Counted from the first letter of the stretch, positions 47,000 to 56,073 are shown. The stretch: 64,000 nucleotides of DNA from DASZBX01 sp035943635 (GCA_035943635.1 DASZBX010000131.1:1-64000); one strand, 5' to 3'. The notes: a model not told the origin generated them from the letters alone. Numbers and translations are program-made.

Positions 47000-48340
47000 T
47001 CATGCAGTACGCGGCACCACTGTGATGTGCGGACGGTGCACAATGCTGGTTTCTATTTTCCGGTCTGTGGCACGGGCCAAACGGCGAGCGGCGAAGATGG
47101 CGGCGAGCGCCGTCACCAATCCGCAGAAGGCGCAGGCCCAGCGTACGCCCGCTGCACTGGCCAACCAGCCGACGAGCGGGGAACCCAGCGGGGTTCCGCC
47201 CATGAAGACCAGGAGGTAGATCCCCATCACCCGGCCGCGCAGTTCGGGGTCGACGCTGGTCTGGACGACCGCGTTGGCGGTGGTGGCCACGGTCAGGCCG
47301 GCCAGGCCGACGATCACCATGGTGACCGAGAACACGATCAGCCCGGGCATCAGCGAGGCCAGCGCCTCGAGCAGGCCGAAGGCGAAGGCGCCGACCACCA
47401 CGACCCGGATCTGGGCCCGCTTGCGCCGGGCGGCCAGCAGCGCGCCGGCGAGCGAGCCCATCGCCATCACGCCGGACAGGATCCCGTAGGCGGAGGCTCC
47501 GGCGTGGAAGACCTGGGTGGTGAACAGGGGCAGCAGGACCGGGAAGTTCAGCCCGAAGGTGCCGAAGATGAGCACGACGCCGAACACGGTGAGCAGGTCT
47601 TTGCGGGTGCGCACGTAGTGCAGGCCCTCGGTGAGCTGGCCGCGGCCGCGGCTCCTGCCCCGGACCGGCCGCAGGTCGGCGGTGCGCAGGGCGAACAGGC
47701 TGCCGACCACGGCGGTGAAGGACACGGCGTTGATCAGGAAGACCCAGCCGGTGCCGGTCACCTCGGAGCTGAACAGTCCGATCATCACGCCGGCGATGGT
47801 GGGGCCGATGATCCGGGCCAGATTGAAGTTGGCCGAGTTGAGCGAGACGGCGTTCTGCAGGTGCTCGGTGCCGACCATCTCGACCACGAAGGACTGCCGA
47901 GCCGGGGTGTCCAGCGCGGTGACCGTGCCCAGGGCCAGCGCGAAGACGTAGATCTGCCAGACGGTGACCTCGCCGCTGACGGTCAGCAGCCCGATCACGA
48001 CGGACAGGGCGCCCATCACGGTCTGGGTGCACATCAGCATGGTCCGCTTCGGGAAGCGGTCGGCGAGCGCGCCGCCCCACATCGAGAGCAGCAGGATCGG
48101 CAGGAACTGGAGCGCGGTGACCAGGCCGAGCGCGGTGCCGCTGTGGGTGAGGGTCAGGACCAGCCAGTCCTGGGCGATCCGGGCCATCCAGGTGCCGATG
48201 TTCGAGACCAGCTGCCCGGTGGCGTAGATGCGGAAGTTGCGGTTGTTCAGCGAGCGGAAGGTGGAGGTGGGCGACAGCCGGAAACGGGTACCGCGGGTCG
48301 TCGGTTCCAGGACGGTGTCCGTGGTCAAGTGGGCCCCCAA
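47000..48340 (-). CDS. MFS transporter (enterobactin-exporter-like family)
   Basis: About 446 residues with twelve hydrophobic segments. The first loop carries WGGALADRFPKRTML, the MFS motif A, and the N-terminus FRSLNNRNFRIYATGQLVSNIGTWM matches the DHA-type/EntS family. It is probably a proton-driven exporter of small molecules. TetR precedes it on the same strand and a TTAGC dyad lies between them. The start could be TTG at 48340 or TTG at 48328; the latter has a GGGGG ribosome-like run five bases upstream. Confidence 0.85.
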   Translation of the reverse strand: MGAHLTTDTVLEPTTRGTRFRLSPTSTFRSLNNRNFRIYATGQLVSNIGTWMARIAQDWLVLTLTHSGTALGLVTALQFLPILLLSMWGGALADRFPKRTMLMCTQTVMGALSVVIGLLTVSGEVTVWQIYVFALALGTVTALDTPARQSFVVEMVGTEHLQNAVSLNSANFNLARIIGPTIAGVMIGLFSSEVTGTGWVFLINAVSFTAVVGSLFALRTADLRPVRGRSRGRGQLTEGLHYVRTRKDLLTVFGVVLIFGTFGLNFPVLLPLFTTQVFHAGASAYGILSGVMAMGSLAGALLAARRKRAQIRVVVVGAFAFGLLEALASLMPGLIVFSVTMVIVGLAGLTVATTANAVVQTSVDPELRGRVMGIYLLVFMGGTPLGSPLVGWLASAAGVRWACAFCGLVTALAAIFAARRLARATDRKIETSIVHRPHITVVPRTA

Positions 48341-48392
48341 GGTGCGTGACCGCCGGGCGGAAGACGGCCCGGCAACTGATGAGTCTACCTCA

Positions 48393-48405
48393 TTAGCTAC
48401 GCTAA
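48393..48405 (-). promoter_or_regulatory. TTAGC-TAC-GCTAA dyad, operator candidate for the MFS gene
   Basis: A perfect 5+5-base dyad with a three-base centre, 53-65 bases upstream of the MFS start. On the minus strand TGCTTAG recurs about 23 bases apart around it. It would suit a MarR- or TetR-type repressor. Confidence 0.45.
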
Positions 48406-48492
48406 GCAGAAATGGCTTATTCCCCTAAGCAACCCTTACCAGGCAAAACCGGCGCCCCGTCCCACGCCTCGGAACGGGCAGTCTTCAGGGCC

Positions 48493-49065
48493 TCAGCCGA
48501 GGCCGTGGTGCACGAGATCGAGGGTGCGGGCGGTGACCTCGTCCAGGGCCGCGCCGTGCTCGACCGCGTTCATCCCGGCCAGCAGCAGGCCGCCGATCAG
48601 CTCGGCGGTCAGCCGCGGCGCGGCCACTCCGAGGCCGGTCAGCGCGGTGATCAGCGGGGCCGCGGCCTGGCGGTGCAGTTCGGTGATCCGGGCGCGGCAG
48701 GGCTCGGGCAGCCGGGCGGCGCCGAGCGCGGCCATCGGGCGGTGCACCCCGGCCGCGGCCTGGACCAGGGTCTCGCGCACGTAGGCGTCCACCTGCGCGG
48801 CCGGGTCGATGCTGCGGGCCATCGCCTCGGCCAGGGCGCCGGTCCAGACCGGGAAGGCCTCCTCGACCACGGTCGCGATGATCTGGTCGCTGGTGGAGAA
48901 GTAGCGGTAGACGCTGGACCGGGCCAGGTTGGTGCGCGCGCCGATCGCGGCCGGGGTGACCGCGGCGGCGCCCTCGGCGACCAGGATGGCCAGGGCCGCG
49001 TCGAGCAGGGACTGGCGCCGGCGCTCCCGGTGCTCGGCCACGCTGGGCGCGTTGATCTTCGGCAT
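48493..49065 (-). CDS. TetR family transcriptional regulator
   Basis: A 190-residue repressor. The N-terminal helix-turn-helix is clear: RRQSLLDAALAILVAEGAAA, then VTPAAIGARTNLARSSVYRYFSTSDQ. The remainder is the variable ligand domain. ATG 49065 has GGGAGAGGG upstream. It lies directly upstream of the MFS transporter on the same strand, so it probably controls that exporter and itself. Confidence 0.88.
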   Translation of the reverse strand: MPKINAPSVAEHRERRRQSLLDAALAILVAEGAAAVTPAAIGARTNLARSSVYRYFSTSDQIIATVVEEAFPVWTGALAEAMARSIDPAAQVDAYVRETLVQAAAGVHRPMAALGAARLPEPCRARITELHRQAAAPLITALTGLGVAAPRLTAELIGGLLLAGMNAVEHGAALDEVTARTLDLVHHGLG

Positions 49066-49212
49066 GGCCCTCTCCCGTCCGCTCGCGCGGGCGAGCGCCC
49101 GCTGCAGCAATGGTCGCAGGTCCCCGCCCGGCCGCGGACCGGCCCGGCCGAGAGGCCGCCGCGGGCCGCCCTGACCTCGTCCGGGCGGCGGCGGGCGCCG
49201 TAAGCTGTGCGC

Positions 49213-49497
49213 ATGAGCCAGCCGGAATCCCCCGCCGACGACGCCGCGAACGCCGCCCAGCCGCCGGCTGCGGGCAAGCGCGTGCTGGAAGTCCAGCCGA
49301 TGCAGGTGAACCTCAGCCGGATCGTCGCGATCGGCACCGGATTGTTCGCCCTGGCCTTCGTCGGCCTGATCGCCTTCCATGGCCGGCTCGACCGGGCCGG
49401 GCACGCCCACTGGCCCTGGATCGCGCTCGTCGGTGCAGGTCTCGGGCTGCTCGGGCTGGTCCAGCTGCGCCGGATGGAACGCCCGCGGGCCAGATAA
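49213..49497 (+). CDS. Small membrane protein, DUF2530-like
   Basis: A 94-residue protein with two membrane helices (IVAIGTGLFALAFVGLIAF and WPWIALVGAGLGLLGLVQL) joined by the loop HGRLDRAGHAHW. The loop with its aromatic-W ending and GxGLGLxG helix fit DUF2530, an actinobacterial family of unknown role. It faces the TetR gene on the other strand. Confidence 0.7.
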   Translation: MSQPESPADDAANAAQPPAAGKRVLEVQPMQVNLSRIVAIGTGLFALAFVGLIAFHGRLDRAGHAHWPWIALVGAGLGLLGLVQLRRMERPRAR

Positions 49498-49583
49498 CGA
49501 TTCGGCTCCATCCGGGCGGATCACGGCGAGTACCGGCGGATAAGCACTCGGCAAGACGCCGAACCGCACCTATACTTTCTGCT

Positions 49584-49790
49584 GTGAAGTCACCACGCTC
49601 CGCAGCCAACCGCCCGATGACCGGTGCGGGCGCAGCGCTGTGCCCGGACTGTGACGGCGCCGGGCTCACCCTGGTGCCCTACGCCGCCTGTTGCCGCGGC
49701 GATATGAGCCGGATCGTGGAGACCGCGGCGCTGCGCCAGTGCGCGGTGTGCCACGGCGAGGGCTGGTACCACCCGAGCCCGGGGCGCTGA
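49584..49790 (+). CDS. Small zinc-ribbon protein, probable leaderless transcript
   Basis: A 68-residue protein. CPDCDGAG near residue 20 and CAVCHGEGW near residue 55 are paired C-x-x-C-x-G-x-G knuckles, as in DnaJ-type zinc fingers, with two further cysteines (AACC) between. It may bind zinc and act as an RNA- or protein-binding module. The start is GTG 49584. TATACT at 49571-49576 lies seven bases before it and there is no ribosome site, so translation is probably leaderless; ATG 49617 is an alternative. Confidence 0.6.
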   Translation: MKSPRSAANRPMTGAGAALCPDCDGAGLTLVPYAACCRGDMSRIVETAALRQCAVCHGEGWYHPSPGR

Positions 49791-49847
49791 CCCCGGATCA
49801 GCCGAACGGCTACTCGCCCGGCCGCCGACCGGCGGCCGTCAACCTGC

Positions 49848-50666
49848 TCAGACCGGGTCGACGCCGTACTCGTCGATGACCGGGGTGCCGATGGACGCCG
49901 GCTCCGGCTCGGTCACCGCCTCCGAGTGCCCGCCGCAGCCGAAGTCGTAGGACACCACGTGCCCGTCGGCCGAGGAGTACTCGTTCGCGCAGACCCCGAA
50001 CTGCTGGCTGAGCAGCCCGGCCACCCGGGTCAGGAAGCCGCAGCTGCCGCACTGCGCCGGGGCCGCCTGAGCCATCGGGGCGCCCGCGCCGTAGGTCTGC
50101 ACCCAGCGCTCGGCGGCCAGCTCCACCCCGGTCCGGGACAGCACCCGGGCCCGGCCCAGACCGAGTTCGAAGCCGATCAGCGGCAGCGACTCGGCGGCCG
50201 GCTCCTCGGGATCCGCGTCGCCGGCCGGTTCCGGGGCCGGGTCGCGCAGCGGCTTGGGGTCGAGCTCGTCCGCGCCGGTGTATCCGGGTTCGAGCCTGGG
50301 GTCGTCGTCCGCGGTCGGCAGCAGGTCCCCGACGCCGATGTCGCCGGCCCGCAGCCGCTCGCTCCAGGGCAGCCAGCGCGGGGCCAGGATGGCGCCGTCC
50401 CCGGGCAGCAGCACGGTCTCGTCGACAGTGATCTGCTTCGAGCGCGAGGCCCGGGTCAGGGTCACCGCCCAGCGCCAGCCGGGGTAGCCGCGCTCCTCGG
50501 CGGCGAAGAAGTGGGTGGCCACGCGCTCGCCCTCGGCCACCACGCCGAGGTGGGCGCCCACCCGGCCGCGGCCGGCCAGCTCCTCGGCTGCGGCAAGGGC
50601 CTGATCGACCGCCTCGGCGCAGGTGGAGTCCGGCGCGGTGGGACGGGGCGATCTGGTCCGGGTCAT
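49848..50666 (-). CDS. DUF3027 domain protein
   Basis: A 272-residue protein of unknown function. The first half (AEELAGRGRVGAHLGVVAEGERVATHFF, YPGWRWAVTLTRASR) and a C-terminal CGSCGF...GVCANEYSSADGHVVSYDFGCGGHS block with four cysteines match DUF3027, an actinobacterial family next to mqn genes in streptomycetes. The cysteine pattern suggests a metal site. An Asp/Glu/Pro-rich linker lies in between. ATG 50666 was chosen over an upstream GTG-like start. It is divergent from an MFS gene. Confidence 0.78.
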   Translation of the reverse strand: MTRTRSPRPTAPDSTCAEAVDQALAAAEELAGRGRVGAHLGVVAEGERVATHFFAAEERGYPGWRWAVTLTRASRSKQITVDETVLLPGDGAILAPRWLPWSERLRAGDIGVGDLLPTADDDPRLEPGYTGADELDPKPLRDPAPEPAGDADPEEPAAESLPLIGFELGLGRARVLSRTGVELAAERWVQTYGAGAPMAQAAPAQCGSCGFLTRVAGLLSQQFGVCANEYSSADGHVVSYDFGCGGHSEAVTEPEPASIGTPVIDEYGVDPV

Positions 50667-50779
50667 GGCGGTCACATCGTCGATCGTAGTCGGTCGGCGG
50701 GGCTGTGGACACACACGGCCCGGCCCGAGTTGCCGCGGGGGGAGAGACAAGAACGGTCCGGAGACGTCAAAATGGCTGT

Positions 50780-52705
50780 GTGAGAAGCAGGGGTGGGCGA
50801 AAAGACCAGCAGCCGGACCGGCCGGACGTCGCGGCGCAGCACCACGTCGGGCCCGCGGCCGCCGCGCCGCCGGCCCCGGCGGCGCCCTCCGGCGCGGCCC
50901 CGGCGGACCCGGCGGGCGAGACGCTCGGCCCGCTCGGCGGCCCGGCGCGCGGGCTCGGCCGCAGCGCCGGGGTGGGCTACGATCCGCCGTTCGATCCGTC
51001 CGGCGTGTTCGACCCGACCTCGTACCTCCCGTACGGCCAGGCCGCGCCCGAGCCGGTCGACGCCGTGCCCGACAGGGTGCTGCCCTACCACTACGGGACC
51101 GTCCCGCCGGGCGATCCGGACGCCGCGGCCCCGGACCGGGTCAGCGGCCTGAGCGAGTCCGGCGAGGGCTACGGTCCCGGCGCCACCACCGCGCTGGCCC
51201 GGCCCGGCGGCGCGGACCGCGCGGCGGGCTTCGCCGGCCCGGCCGAGTCCGGACCGGCCCTTCCGCTGAGCGCGGCCGAGACCGAGATCGTGCCGAACCG
51301 GGCCCAGATAACCCTGAGCCGCACCCGGATCAGCGGCCCGGACGACGAGGCCGCGCTGGAACGCGGCCTGCGCGCGGTGCGCCGCTCGGCCGACGCCGCC
51401 GCGGACGCCGCGGACGCGGTCTACGGCCGGATCCAGCGGGTCACCCACGCCGAGGGCGCGGGCGAGTCCGGCCTGGCCCACGTGATCGAACTGCACGCGG
51501 TGCTAGCCGCGGGCGACCTGATGGTGACCCTGGCCCTGGCCAACTCGCTGTTCTTCAGCGTCGGGCCGAACGAGGCCAAGAGCAAGGTCGCGCTGTACCT
51601 GGTGGTCACGATGGTCCCGTTCACCCTGCTGGCCCCGCTGATCGGGCCGCTGCTGGACCGGCTGCGCGGCGGCCGCCGGTTCGCGATAGCCCTGACCGCG
51701 CTGATCCGGGCCCTGCTGTGCCTGGTGATGGCCAAGACGATCAGCTCCGGCAGCTTCGCCGTCTACCCGGCCGCGTTCGGCTGCCTGGCCGCCTCCCGGG
51801 CCTACGGGATCAGCCGCTCGGCGGTGATCCCCCGGGTCCTGCCGCCGGGCAGCACCCTGGTCCGGGTCAACTCCCGGATCTCGATGGCCGCGCTCGCCGC
51901 GACCACCGTGGCCACCCCGATCGGGCTGGGCCTGGGCAAGATCGGCACCGCCTGGACGCTCGGCGCGGCCGCGCTCTTCTTCTTCCTGTCCACCTGGCTC
52001 TCCCTGCGCCTGCCCAAGGTGGTCGACTCGAACGAGGGCGAGATCAAGGCCCAGCTGCGCACCGAGGAGCACGGCGAGACCTCGGAGATAGCGCACACGA
52101 TGCCCAGCCGGCGGCTGCGCGCGGTCGGGCCGTCCGTGCTGCTGGCGTTGCGCACGAACGCCGCGCTGCGCGCCTACGCGGGCTTCATCACCCTGTTCAT
52201 GGCCTTCCTGGTCCGCACCCATCCGCTCGGCGGGCTCAAGGGACTGACCGCGATCGGCGCGATCGCGGTCGCGGTGGCCGTGGGCAACGGGATCGGCTCC
52301 GCGCTCGGCGCCTGGCTCAAGAGCCGGGCCCCGGAGGCGATCGTGACCGTGGCGATCTCGCTGAGCGCGATCACCGCCATCCTGACCGCCTTCTTCTACG
52401 GCCTGCCGATGGTGCTGGTGCTGTCCGGGATGGCCGGGCTGGCGCCCTCGCTGGCCAAGCTGTCCCTGGACGCGCTGATCCAGCGCGACACCCTGGAGCG
52501 GGTGCGCACCTCGGCCTTCGCCAAGTCGGAGACCTACCTGCAGTTCGCCTGGGTGCTCGGCGGCGGCCTGGCCCTGGTCCTGCCGTCCGACGGCGTGCTC
52601 GGGGTGAGCCTGTTGGCCGTGGGCCTGTGCGCGATGGCGCTGTACGTCGGCAAGCTGTTGTCGGATCTGAAGTGGGTCAGATCCCCGATACCCTCGAAGA
52701 CATGA
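50780..52705 (+). CDS. MFS-type membrane protein with a long disordered N-terminal extension
   Basis: About 641 residues. The first 230 are disordered, rich in Ala, Pro, Gly and Asp, followed by a helical stretch rich in Ala/Asp (RSADAAADAADAVYG). The C-terminal 400 residues hold about ten to twelve membrane helices of MFS type (AGDLMVTLALANSLFF, VVTMVPFTLLAPLIGPLLDRLRGG with motif A). Proteins like this sit before mqnB in streptomycetes; their substrate is unknown. The GTG at 50780 overlaps the stop of a three-codon frame, ATG GCT GTG TGA, which has GGAG eight bases before it. The 3' end overlaps mqnB (ATGA). Confidence 0.75.
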   Translation: MRSRGGRKDQQPDRPDVAAQHHVGPAAAAPPAPAAPSGAAPADPAGETLGPLGGPARGLGRSAGVGYDPPFDPSGVFDPTSYLPYGQAAPEPVDAVPDRVLPYHYGTVPPGDPDAAAPDRVSGLSESGEGYGPGATTALARPGGADRAAGFAGPAESGPALPLSAAETEIVPNRAQITLSRTRISGPDDEAALERGLRAVRRSADAAADAADAVYGRIQRVTHAEGAGESGLAHVIELHAVLAAGDLMVTLALANSLFFSVGPNEAKSKVALYLVVTMVPFTLLAPLIGPLLDRLRGGRRFAIALTALIRALLCLVMAKTISSGSFAVYPAAFGCLAASRAYGISRSAVIPRVLPPGSTLVRVNSRISMAALAATTVATPIGLGLGKIGTAWTLGAAALFFFLSTWLSLRLPKVVDSNEGEIKAQLRTEEHGETSEIAHTMPSRRLRAVGPSVLLALRTNAALRAYAGFITLFMAFLVRTHPLGGLKGLTAIGAIAVAVAVGNGIGSALGAWLKSRAPEAIVTVAISLSAITAILTAFFYGLPMVLVLSGMAGLAPSLAKLSLDALIQRDTLERVRTSAFAKSETYLQFAWVLGGGLALVLPSDGVLGVSLLAVGLCAMALYVGKLLSDLKWVRSPIPSKT

Positions 52706-53331
52706 CGAAGATCCTGATCGTGACCGCGGTCGAGGCCGAGCGCGAGGCCCTGCTGCGCGGCCTGAGTCCGGCCGGGCAGGCCCGGGTGGACGTGGTCGCC
52801 GCCGGGGTGGGCGCCGCGGCCGCGGCCGTGGCCACCGCGGTCTTCCTGGCCGCGGCCGGGACCGAGGGCTACCGCCTGGTGGTCTCGGCCGGGATCGGCG
52901 GGGCCTTCACCGGCCGGGCCGAGCCGGGCGAGCTGCTGGTGGCCGACCGGATTCTCGCCGCGGACCTCGGCGTGCAGACCGGCGGCGGGTTCGCCTCGAT
53001 CGACGAGCTGGGCTTCGGGCAGTCGGTGGAGTGCCTGGCCAAGCCGCTGCTGGGCCTGGCCGGGTCGTTCACCGGGGACCTGTTGACGGTCAACACCGCC
53101 ACAGGCACGGCCGGCCGGGCCCGGGAGCTGGTCGGCCGCTACCCGGAGGCGGTCGGCGAGGCGATGGAGGGCTACGGGGTCGCCCTGGCCGCGCAGCGCT
53201 TCGCGGTCCCGGCGGCCGAGCTGCGGGCCGTGTCGAACCTGATCGGCCCGCGGGACCGGGACGCCTGGGAGATCCCGAAGGCGCTGGAGGCCCTGTCCGC
53301 GGCGGCCGGGCCGCTCGTGGAGGAGAACTGA
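52702..53331 (+). CDS. mqnB: Futalosine hydrolase
   Basis: Removes hypoxanthine from futalosine in the alternative menaquinone pathway. The 209-residue nucleoside-phosphorylase-fold protein has ILIVTAVEAEREAL, AAGVGAAAAA, VVSAGIGGAF and GDLLTVNTATGT, then EAMEGYGVALAAQRFAVP with the acidic catalytic residues, and RAVSNLIGPRDRDAWEI. It overlaps the MFS stop codon by ATGA and is followed two bases later by mqnD, so all three are probably cotranscribed. Confidence 0.9.
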   Translation: MTKILIVTAVEAEREALLRGLSPAGQARVDVVAAGVGAAAAAVATAVFLAAAGTEGYRLVVSAGIGGAFTGRAEPGELLVADRILAADLGVQTGGGFASIDELGFGQSVECLAKPLLGLAGSFTGDLLTVNTATGTAGRARELVGRYPEAVGEAMEGYGVALAAQRFAVPAAELRAVSNLIGPRDRDAWEIPKALEALSAAAGPLVEEN

Positions 53332-53332
53332 G

Positions 53333-54271
53333 ATGGCCGAGTTGACTGAGAGCACTGAGACGATTGAGGTGTCCGGGGTGGCCGGGGCGACCGGACCGGC
53401 GCCGGCCGGCCGGCCCCTGTCGATCGCCTACTCCCCCTGCCCGAACGACACGTTCGTGTTCCACGCCTGGGCGCACGGCCTGATCCCGGACGCGCCGGGG
53501 ATCGACGTCACCTTCGCCGACATCGACGTCACCAACGGGCTGCTCGGCGGCCCGGGCCGGGAATCCGGCCGCGGCCTGGACGTGATGAAGATCTCCTACG
53601 CCGCCCTGCCGGACGCCCTGGCCGAGTACGAGCTCCTGCCCTGCGGCGGCGCGCTGGGCCGGGGCTGCGGGCCGCTGGTGCTGACCTCGGGCGGGTCCGG
53701 GGCGGGGGCCGCGGACGGCGCGGCCGACGGCCGTTCGCTGGCCGGGCGGACGGTGGCCGTGCCGAGCCTGCAGTCCACCGCCTACCTGCTCTTCCAGCGC
53801 TGGATCGAGCAGCGGCTGCCGGGCGGCGCGGCCGACCTGGCCGAGGTCCGGGTGCTGCCGTTCCACGAGATCATGCCGGCCGTGCGGGCCGGCCAGGTGG
53901 ACGCCGGGCTGGTGATCCACGAGGCCCGGTTCACCTACCCGGACTTCGGCCTGACCGCGCTGGCGGACCTCGGCGAGTGGTGGGAGCGGGAGACCGGCGC
54001 GCCGATCCCGCTGGGCGCGATCGTGGCCCGCCGCTCGCTCGGCCGGGCCGCGCTGGACCGGCTGGCCGGGGTGGTCCGGGCGTCGGTCGAGTACGCCTTC
54101 GCGCACCCGGACGCCTCCCGCGATTATGTGCTGGCGCACGCGCAGGAGATGGATCCGCAGGTGGCGAAGGCGCACATCGCCCTCTATGTGAACGAGTTCA
54201 CCCTCGACCTCGGCCCGGACGGCCGGGCCGCGATCGACCGGCTGCTCGGCGGCGGCTACGCGTCCAGCTGA
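53333..54271 (+). CDS. mqnD: 1,4-dihydroxy-6-naphthoate synthase
   Basis: Converts cyclic dehypoxanthinyl futalosine to 1,4-dihydroxy-6-naphthoate for menaquinone. The 312-residue product has the family opening YSPCPNDTFVFHAWAHGLI, FADIDVTNGLL, DVMKISYAALPDALAEYELLPCGGALGRGCGPLV, and VQAGQVDAGLVIHEARFTYP. It is about 25 residues longer than usual because of an Ala/Gly/Asp-rich insert near residue 120. The ATG follows mqnB by one base, behind GGAGGAG. Its last 16 bases overlap the 3' end of the convergent cold-shock gene. Confidence 0.92.
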   Translation: MAELTESTETIEVSGVAGATGPAPAGRPLSIAYSPCPNDTFVFHAWAHGLIPDAPGIDVTFADIDVTNGLLGGPGRESGRGLDVMKISYAALPDALAEYELLPCGGALGRGCGPLVLTSGGSGAGAADGAADGRSLAGRTVAVPSLQSTAYLLFQRWIEQRLPGGAADLAEVRVLPFHEIMPAVRAGQVDAGLVIHEARFTYPDFGLTALADLGEWWERETGAPIPLGAIVARRSLGRAALDRLAGVVRASVEYAFAHPDASRDYVLAHAQEMDPQVAKAHIALYVNEFTLDLGPDGRAAIDRLLGGGYASS

Positions 54272-54639
54272 TCGGCCACCGCGCGCAGCAGCTTGGCCAC
54301 CTTGCCCGCGGACTCGCGGTCCGGGTGCTTGCCCCGGCGCAGGGTGTTGGAGGTCTGGTCGAGCACCTTGATCACGTCTTCGACGATCACGACGAGTTCG
54401 TCGGCCGGACGCCGGGTGGCGGCCACAACGGAGGGGCGGGCGTCGAGCACCTGGACGTTCAGGGCGCTCTCGCCCTTGCGCCCGTCGGCCACCCCGAACT
54501 CCACCCGCTGTCCCGGCTTCAGGGCCGCCGTGCCCTCCGGCAGCGCGGAGGAATGCACGTGGACGTCGCCACCGTCATCCCGGGTGATGAAGCCGTACCC
54601 CTTGTCGGCGTTGTACCACTTGACTTTGCCGCTTGGCAC
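54256..54639 (-). CDS. Cold-shock domain protein with C-terminal extension
   Basis: 127 residues. The first 65 form a cold-shock RNA/DNA-binding barrel (GKVKWYNADKGYGFITRDDGGDVHVHSSALPEG) with the RNP1-like KGYGFI and a weakened RNP2 (DVHVHSS). The C-terminal extension (VIVEDVIKVLDQTSNTLRRGKHPD...) is helical. Streptomycetes carry a similar 127-residue protein beside mqn genes. Start GTG 54639 has GAGGTAG upstream. Confidence 0.87.
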   Translation of the reverse strand: MPSGKVKWYNADKGYGFITRDDGGDVHVHSSALPEGTAALKPGQRVEFGVADGRKGESALNVQVLDARPSVVAATRRPADELVVIVEDVIKVLDQTSNTLRRGKHPDRESAGKVAKLLRAVADQLDA

Positions 54640-55017
54640 CGGACTACCTCATCCGTCTCGTCGTGTTTCCGTTCAGGCGCCGCGTTGTACGTCACCCTTA
54701 TGAGTTAAGGCTAGCCGCCGGAAGCGCTCCGGTCACCATTCTTTGTCTTCCCCGCGCGGGGCCCGCCGACCCCCTTTTCGGCGCAGTTCACCGGGCGGTC
54801 GGACCGGGTCCCGGGCATGGTGGGGCGGGCCTGGGTCTCCGAGCCGATACTGAGAGCCCTGATGTCCGATGGCGGTGGTCGGCGGCCGGCGGTCGGTGGT
54901 CGGCGGTCGGCGGTCGGCGGTGAGAAGAATCACGATCGAGGCCGTGGCCGGAGTCGATGCCCGGTCCGCACCGCCGCCCGGTTCGGCACCGAGGCCGGAT
55001 CCGGGTCCGGTCCGGTT
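54640..55017. repeat. Spacer containing CGGCGGTCGG tandem repeats
   Basis: A stretch at about 54883-54924 is built from GGTCGGCGGTCGGCGGTCGG-type units of seven bases. This is simple-sequence DNA prone to slippage. Elsewhere the spacer has no gene; TTAACT near 54710 and nearby AT-rich bases could belong to the cold-shock gene promoter. Confidence 0.5.
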
Positions 55018-55977
55018 TCAGGACTGGCGGGTGATCCCCCGGGCCAGGCGCCAGACCAGGTAGCCCGCGGCCAGGATCGAGGTCATCCGGGGCAGGGTGC
55101 CGAAGAAGGACGCCGCGCCGGACAGCAGCTCGTCCGCGCTGGCCTTGTGGCCGCCCCACAGGCCGTGCTGGTGCATCCAGAACCCGATCACGTAGACCAG
55201 AAGGGTGAAGACCGGCACGCCGATGACCAGCGTCCACTTCTCCCGCTCGTCCCAGAACTTCGAGGTGCAGGCGATCAGCCCGGCCGCCAGCAGGATCAGC
55301 CACTGGGCGAACACCGCGCCGACCAGGAACAGGCCGATCGCGATCGCCTCCTGCGGGTGGATCCGCACGCCGGTGCTCCAGGCGGTCCGGAAGCGGTCGG
55401 CGGTCGGCGAGGTCGGCTCGTCGTACGTGTGCGAGGACAGCTCGGTCAGCAGTTCGCCGCCGTACTCCAGGCCGCCGGACTCGATCTGCTCGCCCACGGT
55501 CTCCACGCCGTACTCGGCCGCGAACGGGTCCGGGTCCAGGCAGACCTGCGGGCCGACGGCCGAGCCGCCGAAGTGCCGGGCCGCGGTGTCCGGGAAGTTG
55601 CCGGCCGTGCCCGGGGAGGGCAGCGCCAGCCATTCGGCCACCTCGTCGGTCAGGGGGACCTGCGGGCCGCCGGAGGACTCGGTCAGCCGGGCGCTGAGCC
55701 GGGCCTGATACTCCGGGTCGCGCTGCACCTCGGCGTCCACCAGCATCACCGGCTCGCCCAGCCCGGCCAGGATCTGCCGGAGGGTGTGCAGGTCGGAGCC
55801 GTGCCGGGAGCGTTCCTGGTCGATCGTGTCGCGCAGCGAGGTGATGAACCGGCTGCGCGAGGCCGGGGACAGCCGGCCCGAGGACTCGGTCGCCACCCGG
55901 CTCAGGTAGGCGAAGAGGATCTGTTCGGGCTGGTCTTGCGGTCCGGTCGCCCGACGGCGGGTTGATTCCTTGTTCAC
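55018..55977 (-). CDS. HAAS-like regulatory membrane protein
   Basis: A 319-residue protein. The N-terminus (QILFAYLSRVATESSGRLSPASRSRF, then TLRQILAGLGEP) resembles the HAAS cytoplasmic signalling domain found in membrane proteins paired with PadR regulators. A soluble middle is followed by three membrane helices (IGLFLVGAVFAQWLILLAAGLIACTS, TLVIGVPVFTLLVYVIGFWM, PRMTSILAAGYLVWRLA). No PadR gene is adjacent. The GTG at 55977 has GGGGAGG ten bases upstream. Confidence 0.55.
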   Translation of the reverse strand: MNKESTRRRATGPQDQPEQILFAYLSRVATESSGRLSPASRSRFITSLRDTIDQERSRHGSDLHTLRQILAGLGEPVMLVDAEVQRDPEYQARLSARLTESSGGPQVPLTDEVAEWLALPSPGTAGNFPDTAARHFGGSAVGPQVCLDPDPFAAEYGVETVGEQIESGGLEYGGELLTELSSHTYDEPTSPTADRFRTAWSTGVRIHPQEAIAIGLFLVGAVFAQWLILLAAGLIACTSKFWDEREKWTLVIGVPVFTLLVYVIGFWMHQHGLWGGHKASADELLSGAASFFGTLPRMTSILAAGYLVWRLARGITRQS

Positions 55978-56073
55978 GGCGCTTCGCCTCCCCTGCGCAA
56001 CGGGCCGCACTCGGCGCGGCACACCTCAGTCTTGTTATATATGCCCCGCAGGAAAGATTTTCGCACCGGCGCG

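Noticed and set aside
54883..54924. CRISPR array
   Set aside because: Units are seven to ten bases and adjacent, without spacers; it is simple-sequence DNA.
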